Positions 25,538 through 32,826 of a DNA stretch of 39,526 bases are shown in pieces. A program made the position numbers and the translations under genes. The notes under the pieces were generated by a model, which worked only from the letters and a program-made list of their open reading frames with translations, was not told where the DNA came from and did no database searches. Positions within the stretch are counted from its first letter, which is position 1. Each line of letters begins with the position of its first letter. The DNA comes from Tannerellaceae bacterium. GTDB taxonomy: Bacteria > Bacteroidota > Bacteroidia > Bacteroidales > Tannerellaceae. The stretch lies in contig JAISBL010000035.1 in assembly GCA_031266215.1 (NCBI GenBank), forward strand, positions 1-39,526, written 5' to 3'.

Positions 25538-26515
25538 CTAATCTCTATTTGAGAAATATTTCATAAACTGGGCCCGTTCATACATGTTCGGGCTTTTTAT
25601 ATGTGCATAATTTAGTGTGCTTTGAAACTGGGATAAAGAATAATATTTTGTTTGATTCATCCATTCTTCTATACATATAAGAATCTGGGGAATTATTTCT
25701 GGCCCATGCGTATATATGGCACTGACCATTTGCACTGCAGATGCACCAGCCAGCAAACATTTTACAACATCTTCCCAATCGTGAACACCCGTTGAGGATG
25801 CTATACTGATATCCGGAACCCTGCCGGAAACAATCGCTGTCCAACGAAGTGTATCACTTAAATCGGAATGACTACTAAATACATTGCCTGATATAATTTG
25901 CATGGTATGTATATTTATATCTGGCTGATATAGTCGATTGAAAAGAACAACACCATCTGCACCGTTTGTTTTCAGCAAATGTACAAAAGTTGGAATATTA
26001 TTAAATGATTTGCCGATTTTCATAGTGACCGGTATGGAAACTGTCTCCTTTACCTTACGGATAATATTCGCGTATACTTCATTATTTGTCTCATTTCCGT
26101 AAGTAATATCAGTATCCATATAGTATACGTTCAGCTCAATAGCATCAGCACCTGCCAATTCAATCTGGTGGGCAAAATCAATCCATGCATCCACCCTGTG
26201 ACAATTAATACTTGCAATAATAGGGATGCCACATATTGCTTTTGTCTTTTTTATAAGCTCTAAATACTGATTTACCTGATTGGATTTCACATATTCATGA
26301 ATATAATCAATAGCCTCTGGAAAATCCGACTCTCTCAATAAGGAAACGCTTTGCATCTCGATTTGTTCTTCAAAAAGAGATTTCAGCACCACAGCACCTG
26401 CACCAGCTTTTTCATATTCTTTTATTTTTTCCGGCACGGAAGTCAAACCCGAACTTCCAACAATGAGAGGGTTGCGAAGCGTTAACCCGGCATATTTAGT
26501 AGTTATATCTATCAT
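25538..26515 (-). CDS. Dihydroorotate dehydrogenase-like flavoprotein, substrate unknown
   Basis: 325 aa from the ATG at 26515 (a TTG two codons earlier is less likely). TIM-barrel of the FMN-dependent dihydroorotate/dihydropyrimidine dehydrogenase family: LRNPLIVGSSGLT at the N-terminus, AGADAIELNVYYMDTD in the middle, KIGKSFNN (flavin-contacting Lys region) and VHDWEDVVKCLLAGASAVQMVSA phosphate-binding segment. The N-x-(S)-C/S-P-N motif of true dihydroorotate dehydrogenases is replaced by N-V-Y-Y-M-D, so it is probably not the pyrimidine enzyme. It has its own -7 box and converges with rho. Confidence 0.85.
   Translation of the reverse strand: MIDITTKYAGLTLRNPLIVGSSGLTSVPEKIKEYEKAGAGAVVLKSLFEEQIEMQSVSLLRESDFPEAIDYIHEYVKSNQVNQYLELIKKTKAICGIPIIASINCHRVDAWIDFAHQIELAGADAIELNVYYMDTDITYGNETNNEVYANIIRKVKETVSIPVTMKIGKSFNNIPTFVHLLKTNGADGVVLFNRLYQPDINIHTMQIISGNVFSSHSDLSDTLRWTAIVSGRVPDISIASSTGVHDWEDVVKCLLAGASAVQMVSAIYTHGPEIIPQILICIEEWMNQTKYYSLSQFQSTLNYAHIKSPNMYERAQFMKYFSNRD
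25572..25598 (+). terminator. Intrinsic terminator after rho
   Basis: GCCCG (25572-25576) pairs with CGGGC (25589-25593), with an inner CAT/ATG pairing, followed by TTTTT. It lies 45 bases after the rho stop, inside the 3' end of the convergent dihydroorotate-dehydrogenase-like gene. Confidence 0.65.
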
Positions 26516-26553
26516 AATCAATAATTATTAAATTAAATGGATACGTATATAGA

Positions 26554-26561
26554 CAAATATA
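26554..26561 (-). promoter_or_regulatory. -7 box for the dihydroorotate-dehydrogenase-like gene
   Basis: Minus strand reads TATATTTG, 38 bases upstream of the ATG. No clear -33 element. Confidence 0.4.
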
Positions 26562-26604
26562 CATATTTCATTTTGTTGGCTGCATGTTTTATCTTTTTAT
26601 TGTT

Positions 26605-27273
26605 TTAGATTCTATCTCCAAAGATAAAACTTCCTATCCGTACCATTGTACTTCCTTCGTTTATAGCAATTTCGTAATCACCTGTCATTCCCATAGATAG
26701 TTCAGTGAAATAGGTGCGATCTTCGAAAAATGACGATTTTAAATCCATGAAAAAAGCGTGCAGGGCTCGAAATTCTTTCTGGATTTGTTCACTATTCTCT
26801 GTAAATGTTGCGATTCCCATAAGTCCAGTAATACGGACGTTGGGATAATTGTCAATAATATTTTCATTTGCCAGCATCATTTTACATTCTTTTGGAATAA
26901 AGCCATGTTTATTTTCCTCCTTGCCAATCCGAATCTCTAGCAGTATCTGAATTATGCGTGATTGTTTAGCGGCTTGTTTATCTATTTCCTGCAATAATTT
27001 AAGTGAATCTACACTTTGTATGGTATGAACAAAGGGAGCTATATATTTCACTTTGTTTGTCTGTAAGGGTCCGATAAAATGCCATTCAATATCGTCCGGT
27101 AAAACTTTTCGTTTGGCGATTAATTCTTGGGTGCGACTCTCTCCAAAAATTCTCAAACCAGCCTGATATGCTTCTGTTATGCATCCGGCAGAATGAAATT
27201 TAGATACGGCAACGATTTTTACATTTTCAGGAAGTCTCTCTTTCAAAAAGTCTAATTTTGAACGTATGTTCAT
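26605..27273 (-). CDS. YggS-family pyridoxal phosphate homeostasis protein
   Basis: 222 aa. Alanine-racemase-fold protein that binds PLP without known catalysis and affects vitamin B6 and amino-acid balance. The PLP lysine is K25 in VAVSKFHSAG; further family motifs are FGESRTQELI, WHFIGPLQTNKVKY and ELSMGMTGDYEIAINEGSTMVRIGS. Starts within the last four bases of the DUF4494 gene (ATGA overlap), so the two are translationally coupled. Confidence 0.95.
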   Translation of the reverse strand: MNIRSKLDFLKERLPENVKIVAVSKFHSAGCITEAYQAGLRIFGESRTQELIAKRKVLPDDIEWHFIGPLQTNKVKYIAPFVHTIQSVDSLKLLQEIDKQAAKQSRIIQILLEIRIGKEENKHGFIPKECKMMLANENIIDNYPNVRITGLMGIATFTENSEQIQKEFRALHAFFMDLKSSFFEDRTYFTELSMGMTGDYEIAINEGSTMVRIGSFIFGDRI

Positions 27274-27707
27274 TGTTCTTGTATAGTACAGTTAAAAACA
27301 TCTATCAACGCTGTTTCCGTTACAGCTGCGATGGTATAATCAGCCATTGTACCTTTCATGCCCTCTTCCAATAAGGCTATAGCTTCTTTTAAAGTAGAAG
27401 CCTGCACCATCATTTGCGCTGCCGTCTTCTTCTCTGCACCACTTTTTTCATCTAACGTGACAAAAAATATTTTTATTCGGTAAAAACGGTCGCCGTTTTC
27501 ATTAAAAAATACTTCTGAAAGGCGAGCCCGTTTAATATCTGCAATAGTAAATTCACCGGTAATGTATGGGCGTATTTCTTCAATTATCCGTGCTTCGGCT
27601 TCAGTAAATGATAATGCATCTATCAAATAGGGTTCCATCACTTTCTTTTGTATACCATTTTCAAGTATCTTTTCATAAGACACTTTACATTCAAACCAAT
27701 TGTGCAT
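27270..27707 (-). CDS. DUF4494 protein
   Basis: 145 aa. Conserved Bacteroidetes protein of unknown function; no signal peptide or membrane segment, so cytoplasmic. It opens with the family pattern NWFECKVSYEK and carries PYLIDALSFTEAEARI and the acidic-rich middle typical of DUF4494. The gene pair with yggS overlaps by four bases and is conserved in related genomes as far as I recall. Confidence 0.9.
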   Translation of the reverse strand: MHNWFECKVSYEKILENGIQKKVMEPYLIDALSFTEAEARIIEEIRPYITGEFTIADIKRARLSEVFFNENGDRFYRIKIFFVTLDEKSGAEKKTAAQMMVQASTLKEAIALLEEGMKGTMADYTIAAVTETALIDVFNCTIQEQ

Positions 27708-27747
27708 AATGTTTTATCTATATTGAATTATTTATAAAAATTACAAG

Positions 27748-27763
27748 CAAATGTACAAAAATA
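27748..27763 (-). promoter_or_regulatory. Two abutting -7 boxes for DUF4494-yggS
   Basis: Minus strand contains TATTTTTG (27763-27756) directly followed by TACATTTG (27755-27748), both fitting TAnnTTTG. Either could serve; no -33 match was found. They face away from the 27797-27804 box of the divergent small gene. Confidence 0.4.
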
Positions 27764-27796
27764 TACGATAAACATCTACTTCCCGGATTAATTAAC

Positions 27797-27804
27797 TACT
27801 TTTG
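27797..27804 (+). promoter_or_regulatory. -7 box for the 74-aa protein gene
   Basis: Perfect TACTTTTG, 41 bases before the ATG at 27846. Confidence 0.5.
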
Positions 27805-27845
27805 CCTTTGATAAAATAATTATACACCAATAAAAAATTAAAGTT

Positions 27846-28070
27846 ATGGCTAGACACAGAATGACAGAAGAAGAAAAGACTGCAAAACGTTTGACAAAAG
27901 AACAAGCTTTTGATGTTGTTGCAAAACACTTAAAACACCTTTCTTTTGTGGAATTAGAAGAGGTTATTGCCTTATCATTGCGTTATAAAAAGGAAAAATT
28001 AGGAAAAGAAGAACTTCGATTGATCAAAGAAAAAGAAATCATCGAACAGCAATTACAGAAGCTAAAGTAG
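27846..28070 (+). CDS. Small charged helical protein, unknown function
   Basis: 74 aa. Very rich in Lys and Glu, predicted almost wholly helical, with a coiled-coil-like C-terminal half (KEELRLIKEKEIIEQQLQKL). No signal peptide, membrane helix or recognised domain. A promoter box upstream and a strong palindrome downstream make it a monocistronic unit, and the codon use resembles its neighbours, which supports a real gene. I do not recognise the family. Confidence 0.75.
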   Translation: MARHRMTEEEKTAKRLTKEQAFDVVAKHLKHLSFVELEEVIALSLRYKKEKLGKEELRLIKEKEIIEQQLQKLK

Positions 28071-28117
28071 CTTTATGCTAAATAAGAAAAACAGGATCGA
28101 ATATTATGTTACGCAAT

Positions 28118-28153
28118 ATATAAAACGAAAATCACGTGATTTTCGTTTTATAT
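28118..28153. terminator. 36-bp perfect palindrome, probable terminator
   Basis: Two 18-base halves with no spacer, centred between 28135 and 28136; the right half reads GTGATTTTCGTTTTATAT. It follows the 74-aa gene by 47 bases and precedes the GH26 gene. The A/U-rich base of the stem would act as a weak U-tract on either strand. A protein-binding role is also possible. Confidence 0.6.
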
Positions 28154-28189
28154 TTCAAATAAGTTCGTATTAAAAACTATTATATTATT

Positions 28190-29350
28190 ATGAAACTACA
28201 TAAATTGTTTTTTTCAATTTCACTAGCCTGCCTGTTTGTCACTGCATGCGACAAACAAATCGAACAAGGCTTTGAGCCAGTTAACACTAAAGCTACACCC
28301 GAATCCAGACAGCTTTTAGACTTTCTTTATTCGTTACAAGGCAAATACACGCTGACAGGGCAACATAATTTTGTGAGCGACCTGCCACGTTACGATAATG
28401 TCGTTTTCTCCATAACCGGAAAATACCCTGTTGTCTGGGGTGGTGATTTCAGCTTTATGGCCCAAGGAGATAGCGTGTATAAATACCAGCATTGCGGCCC
28501 AATGAATCTGACAACACCTTTCGATAGCTGCGCTTTCAACGGCCGCTCAATAACCGACCTGCGGCAGGGTCTAATAGACGAAGTCAAACGCAAATATGCA
28601 GAAGGACGTATCATAACCCTGATGTGGCATTGTTGTTTCCCGACAGGGTGCGACGAATGTGACGGCGCCGATATTTGGCGTTTGGCTGACCGTTTGCCCT
28701 CTCAGGAAGAATGGGACGAACTGGTAACTGACGGCACTGAGCTTAATACTCTTTGGAAAAAACAAATGGACGGAGTTGCCACATACCTGAAACAATTGCG
28801 CGACGCCAATATCCCGGTCCTGTGGCGTCCGTTCCATGAAATGAACGGCGTTTGGTTTTGGTGGTGTAATAAACCAGGTGAAAACGGATTCAAAAAATTG
28901 TGGATTGCCATGTACGAATATTTCACCAACCACCACGAATTAAACAATCTGCTGTGGGTATGGAACACGAATGCGCCGAGAGACATACCGGGAGATGAAG
29001 CCGGGCCGTATGAAGATTTTTTCCCTGGTGTCGATTATGTAGATGTATTAGCAGCAGATGTGTATCGTAACGATTGGAAACAATCCCATCACGACGACCT
29101 TCTGAAAATAGGAGGCGGCAAACTGATTACACTTGGAGAGGTTGGCAACGTACCTTCGGCCGAGCTATACGAAACACAACCATCGTGGTCGTGGTTTATG
29201 GTCTGGGGATATTGCATCTATAACTTTGCAAACAGAGAAAACAGAGAATCCAATCCGGCAGCAAAAGCCACGTATGATGACCCACGCAGCATTACTTTAG
29301 ATAAAATTGATTTCACAGGAAATACGTATAAGCTGAAAAAGACCGAATAA
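28190..29350 (+). CDS. GH26 endo-beta-1,4-mannanase lipoprotein
   Basis: 386 aa. Lipoprotein signal with lipobox VTAC, Cys at residue 20, so anchored to the outer membrane. GH26 fold hydrolysing beta-mannan: acid/base E217 in WRPFHEMNGVWFWW and nucleophile E317 in LGEVGN, both at family positions. No SusC/SusD pair or other mannan genes lie nearby, so it is not in a typical utilisation locus. No TAnnTTTG box was found upstream. Confidence 0.93.
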   Translation: MKLHKLFFSISLACLFVTACDKQIEQGFEPVNTKATPESRQLLDFLYSLQGKYTLTGQHNFVSDLPRYDNVVFSITGKYPVVWGGDFSFMAQGDSVYKYQHCGPMNLTTPFDSCAFNGRSITDLRQGLIDEVKRKYAEGRIITLMWHCCFPTGCDECDGADIWRLADRLPSQEEWDELVTDGTELNTLWKKQMDGVATYLKQLRDANIPVLWRPFHEMNGVWFWWCNKPGENGFKKLWIAMYEYFTNHHELNNLLWVWNTNAPRDIPGDEAGPYEDFFPGVDYVDVLAADVYRNDWKQSHHDDLLKIGGGKLITLGEVGNVPSAELYETQPSWSWFMVWGYCIYNFANRENRESNPAAKATYDDPRSITLDKIDFTGNTYKLKKTE

Positions 29351-29431
29351 ACTTTTTTGATGCCGGAAGAGCAACGGAATGCAGCATTTTATAATACGAT
29401 AGCATCTAAAGCATAGTATGGCTCTTCGAAG

Positions 29432-29980
29432 ATGCCAAACGCAAACAATCGAATGAACGAGCAACAACTGATAGACGGTTGTAGGAAGGGAAACAGGCTG
29501 GCTCAGAAGGAGCTTTATGATACATATTCTCGTAAGATGATGGGGGTTTGTTTACGTTACGCAAGTGATAAGGAAACAGCCAGAGACATATTACAAGATG
29601 GTTTCATTAAGGTGTTTACCAGCATAGGTTCTTTCTCCGGAGCAGGTTCATTTGAAGGTTGGATGCGAAAGATCTTTATAAATTGTGCATTGGAACTTTT
29701 GCGTAAATCTGACGTGCTACGGGATGCCGTGGAACTGGATTATAAAAGCGAAACGTCCGGTTCCGGTTATTCTGTCATATCAGATATATCGGCAAACGAA
29801 TTAATGAAAATGGTGCAGGGATTGCCTGCCGGGTTCCGCACCATTTTTAATATGTTCGCCATAGAAGGGTTTTCGCATAAAGAGATAAGCGAAACGTTGG
29901 GTATAACGGAAAGCACCTCACGTTCACAGTACACACGGGCAAAGCAATTGTTGCAGCGTAAAATGAAAGACTTACTTTAA
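29432..29980 (+). CDS. ECF-type RNA polymerase sigma factor
   Basis: 182 aa. Region 2 contains ARDILQDGFIKVF and region 4 the HTH FSHKEISETLGITESTSRSQYTRAKQLL. The start could be 29432 or the ATG at 29453. A 7-bp inverted repeat GAAGAGC (29366-29372)/GCTCTTC (29421-29427) lies just before the start. The stop is one base before the next gene, a membrane-anchored barrel protein that is probably its anti-sigma factor. Confidence 0.92.
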   Translation: MPNANNRMNEQQLIDGCRKGNRLAQKELYDTYSRKMMGVCLRYASDKETARDILQDGFIKVFTSIGSFSGAGSFEGWMRKIFINCALELLRKSDVLRDAVELDYKSETSGSGYSVISDISANELMKMVQGLPAGFRTIFNMFAIEGFSHKEISETLGITESTSRSQYTRAKQLLQRKMKDLL

Positions 29981-29981
29981 C

Positions 29982-31205
29982 ATGGATATAGAAAGAATAG
30001 ATGAATTGGAGGACGTCTTCCGCAAGAAACTTCGGGATATGGAAGCAGAGACCTCACCGGATGATTGGGACAATATAGTCAATCGATTACCCGGGGGGAA
30101 GGTCATACCACTACGCAGGCGATGGGCATATTGGGCGGCTGCGGTAATTGCAGTTCTTCTCACTGGTGGAGGGGGAACTTATTTAGCGTTGCGCACAGAT
30201 ACCGGCATAATGATAACAAAACAAAACACGCCTGACTTTCCACAAAAAGCTCTGACCGCCCCATCTGTAATCACACCTGTCATGCCGGAAGCTACAAACA
30301 ATCAAATTCTAGTTGCGGCAGCAAATACACAATCCGCCAGGCGATCAGTCGCCAACGTCTCCGTCAAGCCGGAAGAAGAAACAATAATGACTGAAATAAC
30401 ACAGGATACAGCAATACCGGAAGACTCCGGAGAGACTGAAGAAAACACACAGGATATTCCGGCAGTTGAACCGGTAATACAAACTGAAACAACAACCTCA
30501 TCTCAATCAACACAAACAACAAACTCTACTGTTACCACCCGGAAATGGGGCTTTGGAATGGGAGTTGGAGGACTTACACAAAACTCCGGAGAGGTAGTAA
30601 ACACTTACGTACTTAGAGGCAGCAACATTGAAGACGAAGAGTTATTGGCCATTAATGCCCCTTCGGATCAAAACCTGGGGAAACTGCCGCGAACCAATAT
30701 CAAACACAGGACACCTATTTCGTTCGGGCTTTCGGTAAACCGAAGTCTGAATAATCGTTTCTCGCTCCAAACCGGACTGGTTTATTCTCTTCTTATCTCC
30801 GATTGGGAAACACAGGCCACAGCATACAACAATAAGACAAGACAAACACTGCATTTTGTTGGCGTTCCGCTATACTTATCTTACAAGATAACTGAGTGGA
30901 ACCGCTTTTTGGTATATGCTTCGGCCGGTATTCAGGCACAGGTTAACGTATCCGGAAGATTGACGGTAAAAGGATTCTCTGATGATTTACAAACCAGCAT
31001 GTCACATATAAACCAACGGATGAAAGAATGGCAATGGTCTGCGGGCGTCCATACTGGAGTCAGCTATCCGCTGTTCCCTTATGTAAGTGCATTTGCTGAA
31101 ATAGGCGCCGTTTATTATTTTGATAATGGAAGCGAAATAAAAACAATATATTCCGATAAAGCTTTTAATATAAGTCCACAGATCGGATTCAGATTGAATT
31201 TTTAA
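29982..31205 (+). CDS. Probable dual membrane-spanning anti-sigma factor (inner-membrane helix plus outer-membrane barrel)
   Basis: 407 aa. Residues 1-46 are cytoplasmic, charged and contain SPDDWDNIVNRLPGGK, the likely sigma-binding part. One transmembrane helix spans about 47-69. A long Thr/Glu/Pro-rich linker (about 70-185) could cross the periplasm. The C-terminal half (about 190-407) alternates hydrophobic and polar residues, has PISFGLSVNRSLNNRFSLQTGL, and ends in FRLNF, an outer-membrane barrel terminus. This matches the Dma anti-sigma design described in Bacteroides thetaiotaomicron. It starts one base after the sigma gene. Function is inferred from architecture and position. Confidence 0.8.
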   Translation: MDIERIDELEDVFRKKLRDMEAETSPDDWDNIVNRLPGGKVIPLRRRWAYWAAAVIAVLLTGGGGTYLALRTDTGIMITKQNTPDFPQKALTAPSVITPVMPEATNNQILVAAANTQSARRSVANVSVKPEEETIMTEITQDTAIPEDSGETEENTQDIPAVEPVIQTETTTSSQSTQTTNSTVTTRKWGFGMGVGGLTQNSGEVVNTYVLRGSNIEDEELLAINAPSDQNLGKLPRTNIKHRTPISFGLSVNRSLNNRFSLQTGLVYSLLISDWETQATAYNNKTRQTLHFVGVPLYLSYKITEWNRFLVYASAGIQAQVNVSGRLTVKGFSDDLQTSMSHINQRMKEWQWSAGVHTGVSYPLFPYVSAFAEIGAVYYFDNGSEIKTIYSDKAFNISPQIGFRLNF

Positions 31206-31240
31206 TACGTGAAAAAAATATACTAATTAAAACAAGTTTT

Positions 31241-32017
31241 ATGAAGACGTTATCTTTTTGCGGACTTTTCTCCGCATGTATTTTGATGTTATCCTCCTGT
31301 CTGGAAGGAGGAAGTAATGAACAATCCCAAAGTGGTGTATGCGGAATTATACGTTTTGACATGAAAACCATGAAAACAGTGATCGACGCGCCAGGATACC
31401 CGTATTCGTTTTATGATCCGCAGATAGAATATTTGGGATTTTCCGATAATGACTGTATCCTGTTCAGCTATAATGTTAATTATAGCGACGAGATCAATAC
31501 CAATTATCAGACTACCGGCATTGTGCAGGGGTCGATTTCCAATGTATCCCTTATTGATCAATGGCGCTGTATCTCAGAAGTAATAAACGACTCGGTCAGC
31601 CTGATTGAAAACGAACAACCTATCGCTTACGCTGTTTCTACCAATGGGCCAAGTTTCTACTACTCAGAAAGGCTGTTCCTGACCTCCGACTTCGAACGTA
31701 ATACTGAACAGAGGACGTCATGGTATTTATATTATGAGCCGGAACTTCCCACAAAAGAAGTAGAAGGTAAAGTCGTATATTCCCTGTTCCTGCGTGCGGT
31801 AATGACGGCGCAGGGAAAGGCTCCCCTTGTTCAGGGAAGTGTGATCAATGTATACAATACCGGGAATTTCTTCGGCGAAACCACCCGCATTGAAAAAGAG
31901 AAGGGAAAGTCAGAGGTCAATTTTCAGATACATTATATTAATGACATAGGAGAAGACAGATCCTCTTTCACATGGGTTAAATCCGATGTATTGTCTATTC
32001 CTATTCCCGAAGATTAA
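31241..32017 (+). CDS. NigD-like lipoprotein (first of a pair)
   Basis: 258 aa. Lipobox LSSC with Cys20. The N-terminal part looks like a small beta-barrel with DNDCILFSYNVNYSDE, and a later beta domain has SWYLYYEPELP and VYSLFLRAVM. It resembles the NigD-like family in layout (lipobox, OB-like then beta-sandwich), but I am not certain of the match. It lies 35 bases after the barrel gene with no promoter box between, so probably cotranscribed with the sigma/anti-sigma genes. Confidence 0.6.
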   Translation: MKTLSFCGLFSACILMLSSCLEGGSNEQSQSGVCGIIRFDMKTMKTVIDAPGYPYSFYDPQIEYLGFSDNDCILFSYNVNYSDEINTNYQTTGIVQGSISNVSLIDQWRCISEVINDSVSLIENEQPIAYAVSTNGPSFYYSERLFLTSDFERNTEQRTSWYLYYEPELPTKEVEGKVVYSLFLRAVMTAQGKAPLVQGSVINVYNTGNFFGETTRIEKEKGKSEVNFQIHYINDIGEDRSSFTWVKSDVLSIPIPED

Positions 32018-32115
32018 TCCGGCATGAAACGAGCGTGTAAAAACTATTTACGCCAAAGGCGATAAATCGAACGTACTGCGAGTTCCATACCTACATTAAT
32101 TAATATTCTATTCGC

Positions 32116-32826
32116 ATGAAAAAAAACGTTTTGTTTGGTGTTCTTTTTGCCCTGCTTTTCCCGTTCGTGACTTCCTGTCTGCGTGAAGGCGGGCAAAAAA
32201 TATCTATGGGCAATTATCCGGGGGTCGCGATCAGGCGAAATGACAGCATAAAGATATATCTCAAAGGGAACGATGTGGTCTATTCGCCCCGGATAAGTTC
32301 GAATGTGGAGAATGAGGATTGCGTAATAATCGATTTCGTCCTGGATTATGATTTACCTGAAAATTCGGATTCCGGCAGGATTAAAGGGTTTCTCACAGTC
32401 GATATATCCAATGTCAGGTTTGTGCCCAGGCACGACCTGAAAACCGGACTGACGGATACGGCAGTTATACTCCCCGGCGAACACACCATTGCTTCCGTAC
32501 AACAGCGGAACGCTTTTATCCTTAACCGGTTCTTCCTGTTTACCGAACATTCGGCCGACACTCTGCCGTTGCGTTTCGAATTATCATACGACCCGCAACA
32601 GGTGACTACAGACAAGGTGTACGACCTCTTTCTTCGTGTGACAAAGATTATGGAATCGCCATCGGCGCCCCAATTGAAGACACAGTATAATGCGTTTAAT
32701 TTCACGGAACTGACAAACAGGGAAACGGATTCCCTTATCTTCAGGATTAATTACGCAAGGGCTTTCAACCGGGATTCCACACAGATAGACTGGACTGCTA
32801 CGCCAATTTACCGGTTCGCCTTATAA
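32116..32826 (+). CDS. NigD-like lipoprotein (second of a pair)
   Basis: 236 aa. Lipoprotein signal with Cys21 in VTSCLREGG. It shares layout and short motifs with the preceding protein: SCL-x-EGG after the lipobox, EDCVIIDFVLDYD against NDCILFSYNVNY, LSYDPQQ-x-x-T-x-KVYDLFLRV against YEPELP...VYSLFLRA, and a TQYNAFNF-like end. Hence a tandem duplication. Its last six bases overlap the convergent pcrA gene. Confidence 0.6.
   Translation: MKKNVLFGVLFALLFPFVTSCLREGGQKISMGNYPGVAIRRNDSIKIYLKGNDVVYSPRISSNVENEDCVIIDFVLDYDLPENSDSGRIKGFLTVDISNVRFVPRHDLKTGLTDTAVILPGEHTIASVQQRNAFILNRFFLFTEHSADTLPLRFELSYDPQQVTTDKVYDLFLRVTKIMESPSAPQLKTQYNAFNFTELTNRETDSLIFRINYARAFNRDSTQIDWTATPIYRFAL

Noticed and set aside
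28190..29350. Mannan utilisation locus around the GH26 gene
   Set aside because: No SusC/SusD-type pair, transporter or further mannan enzymes are adjacent, and the GH92 fusion is far away on the other strand.
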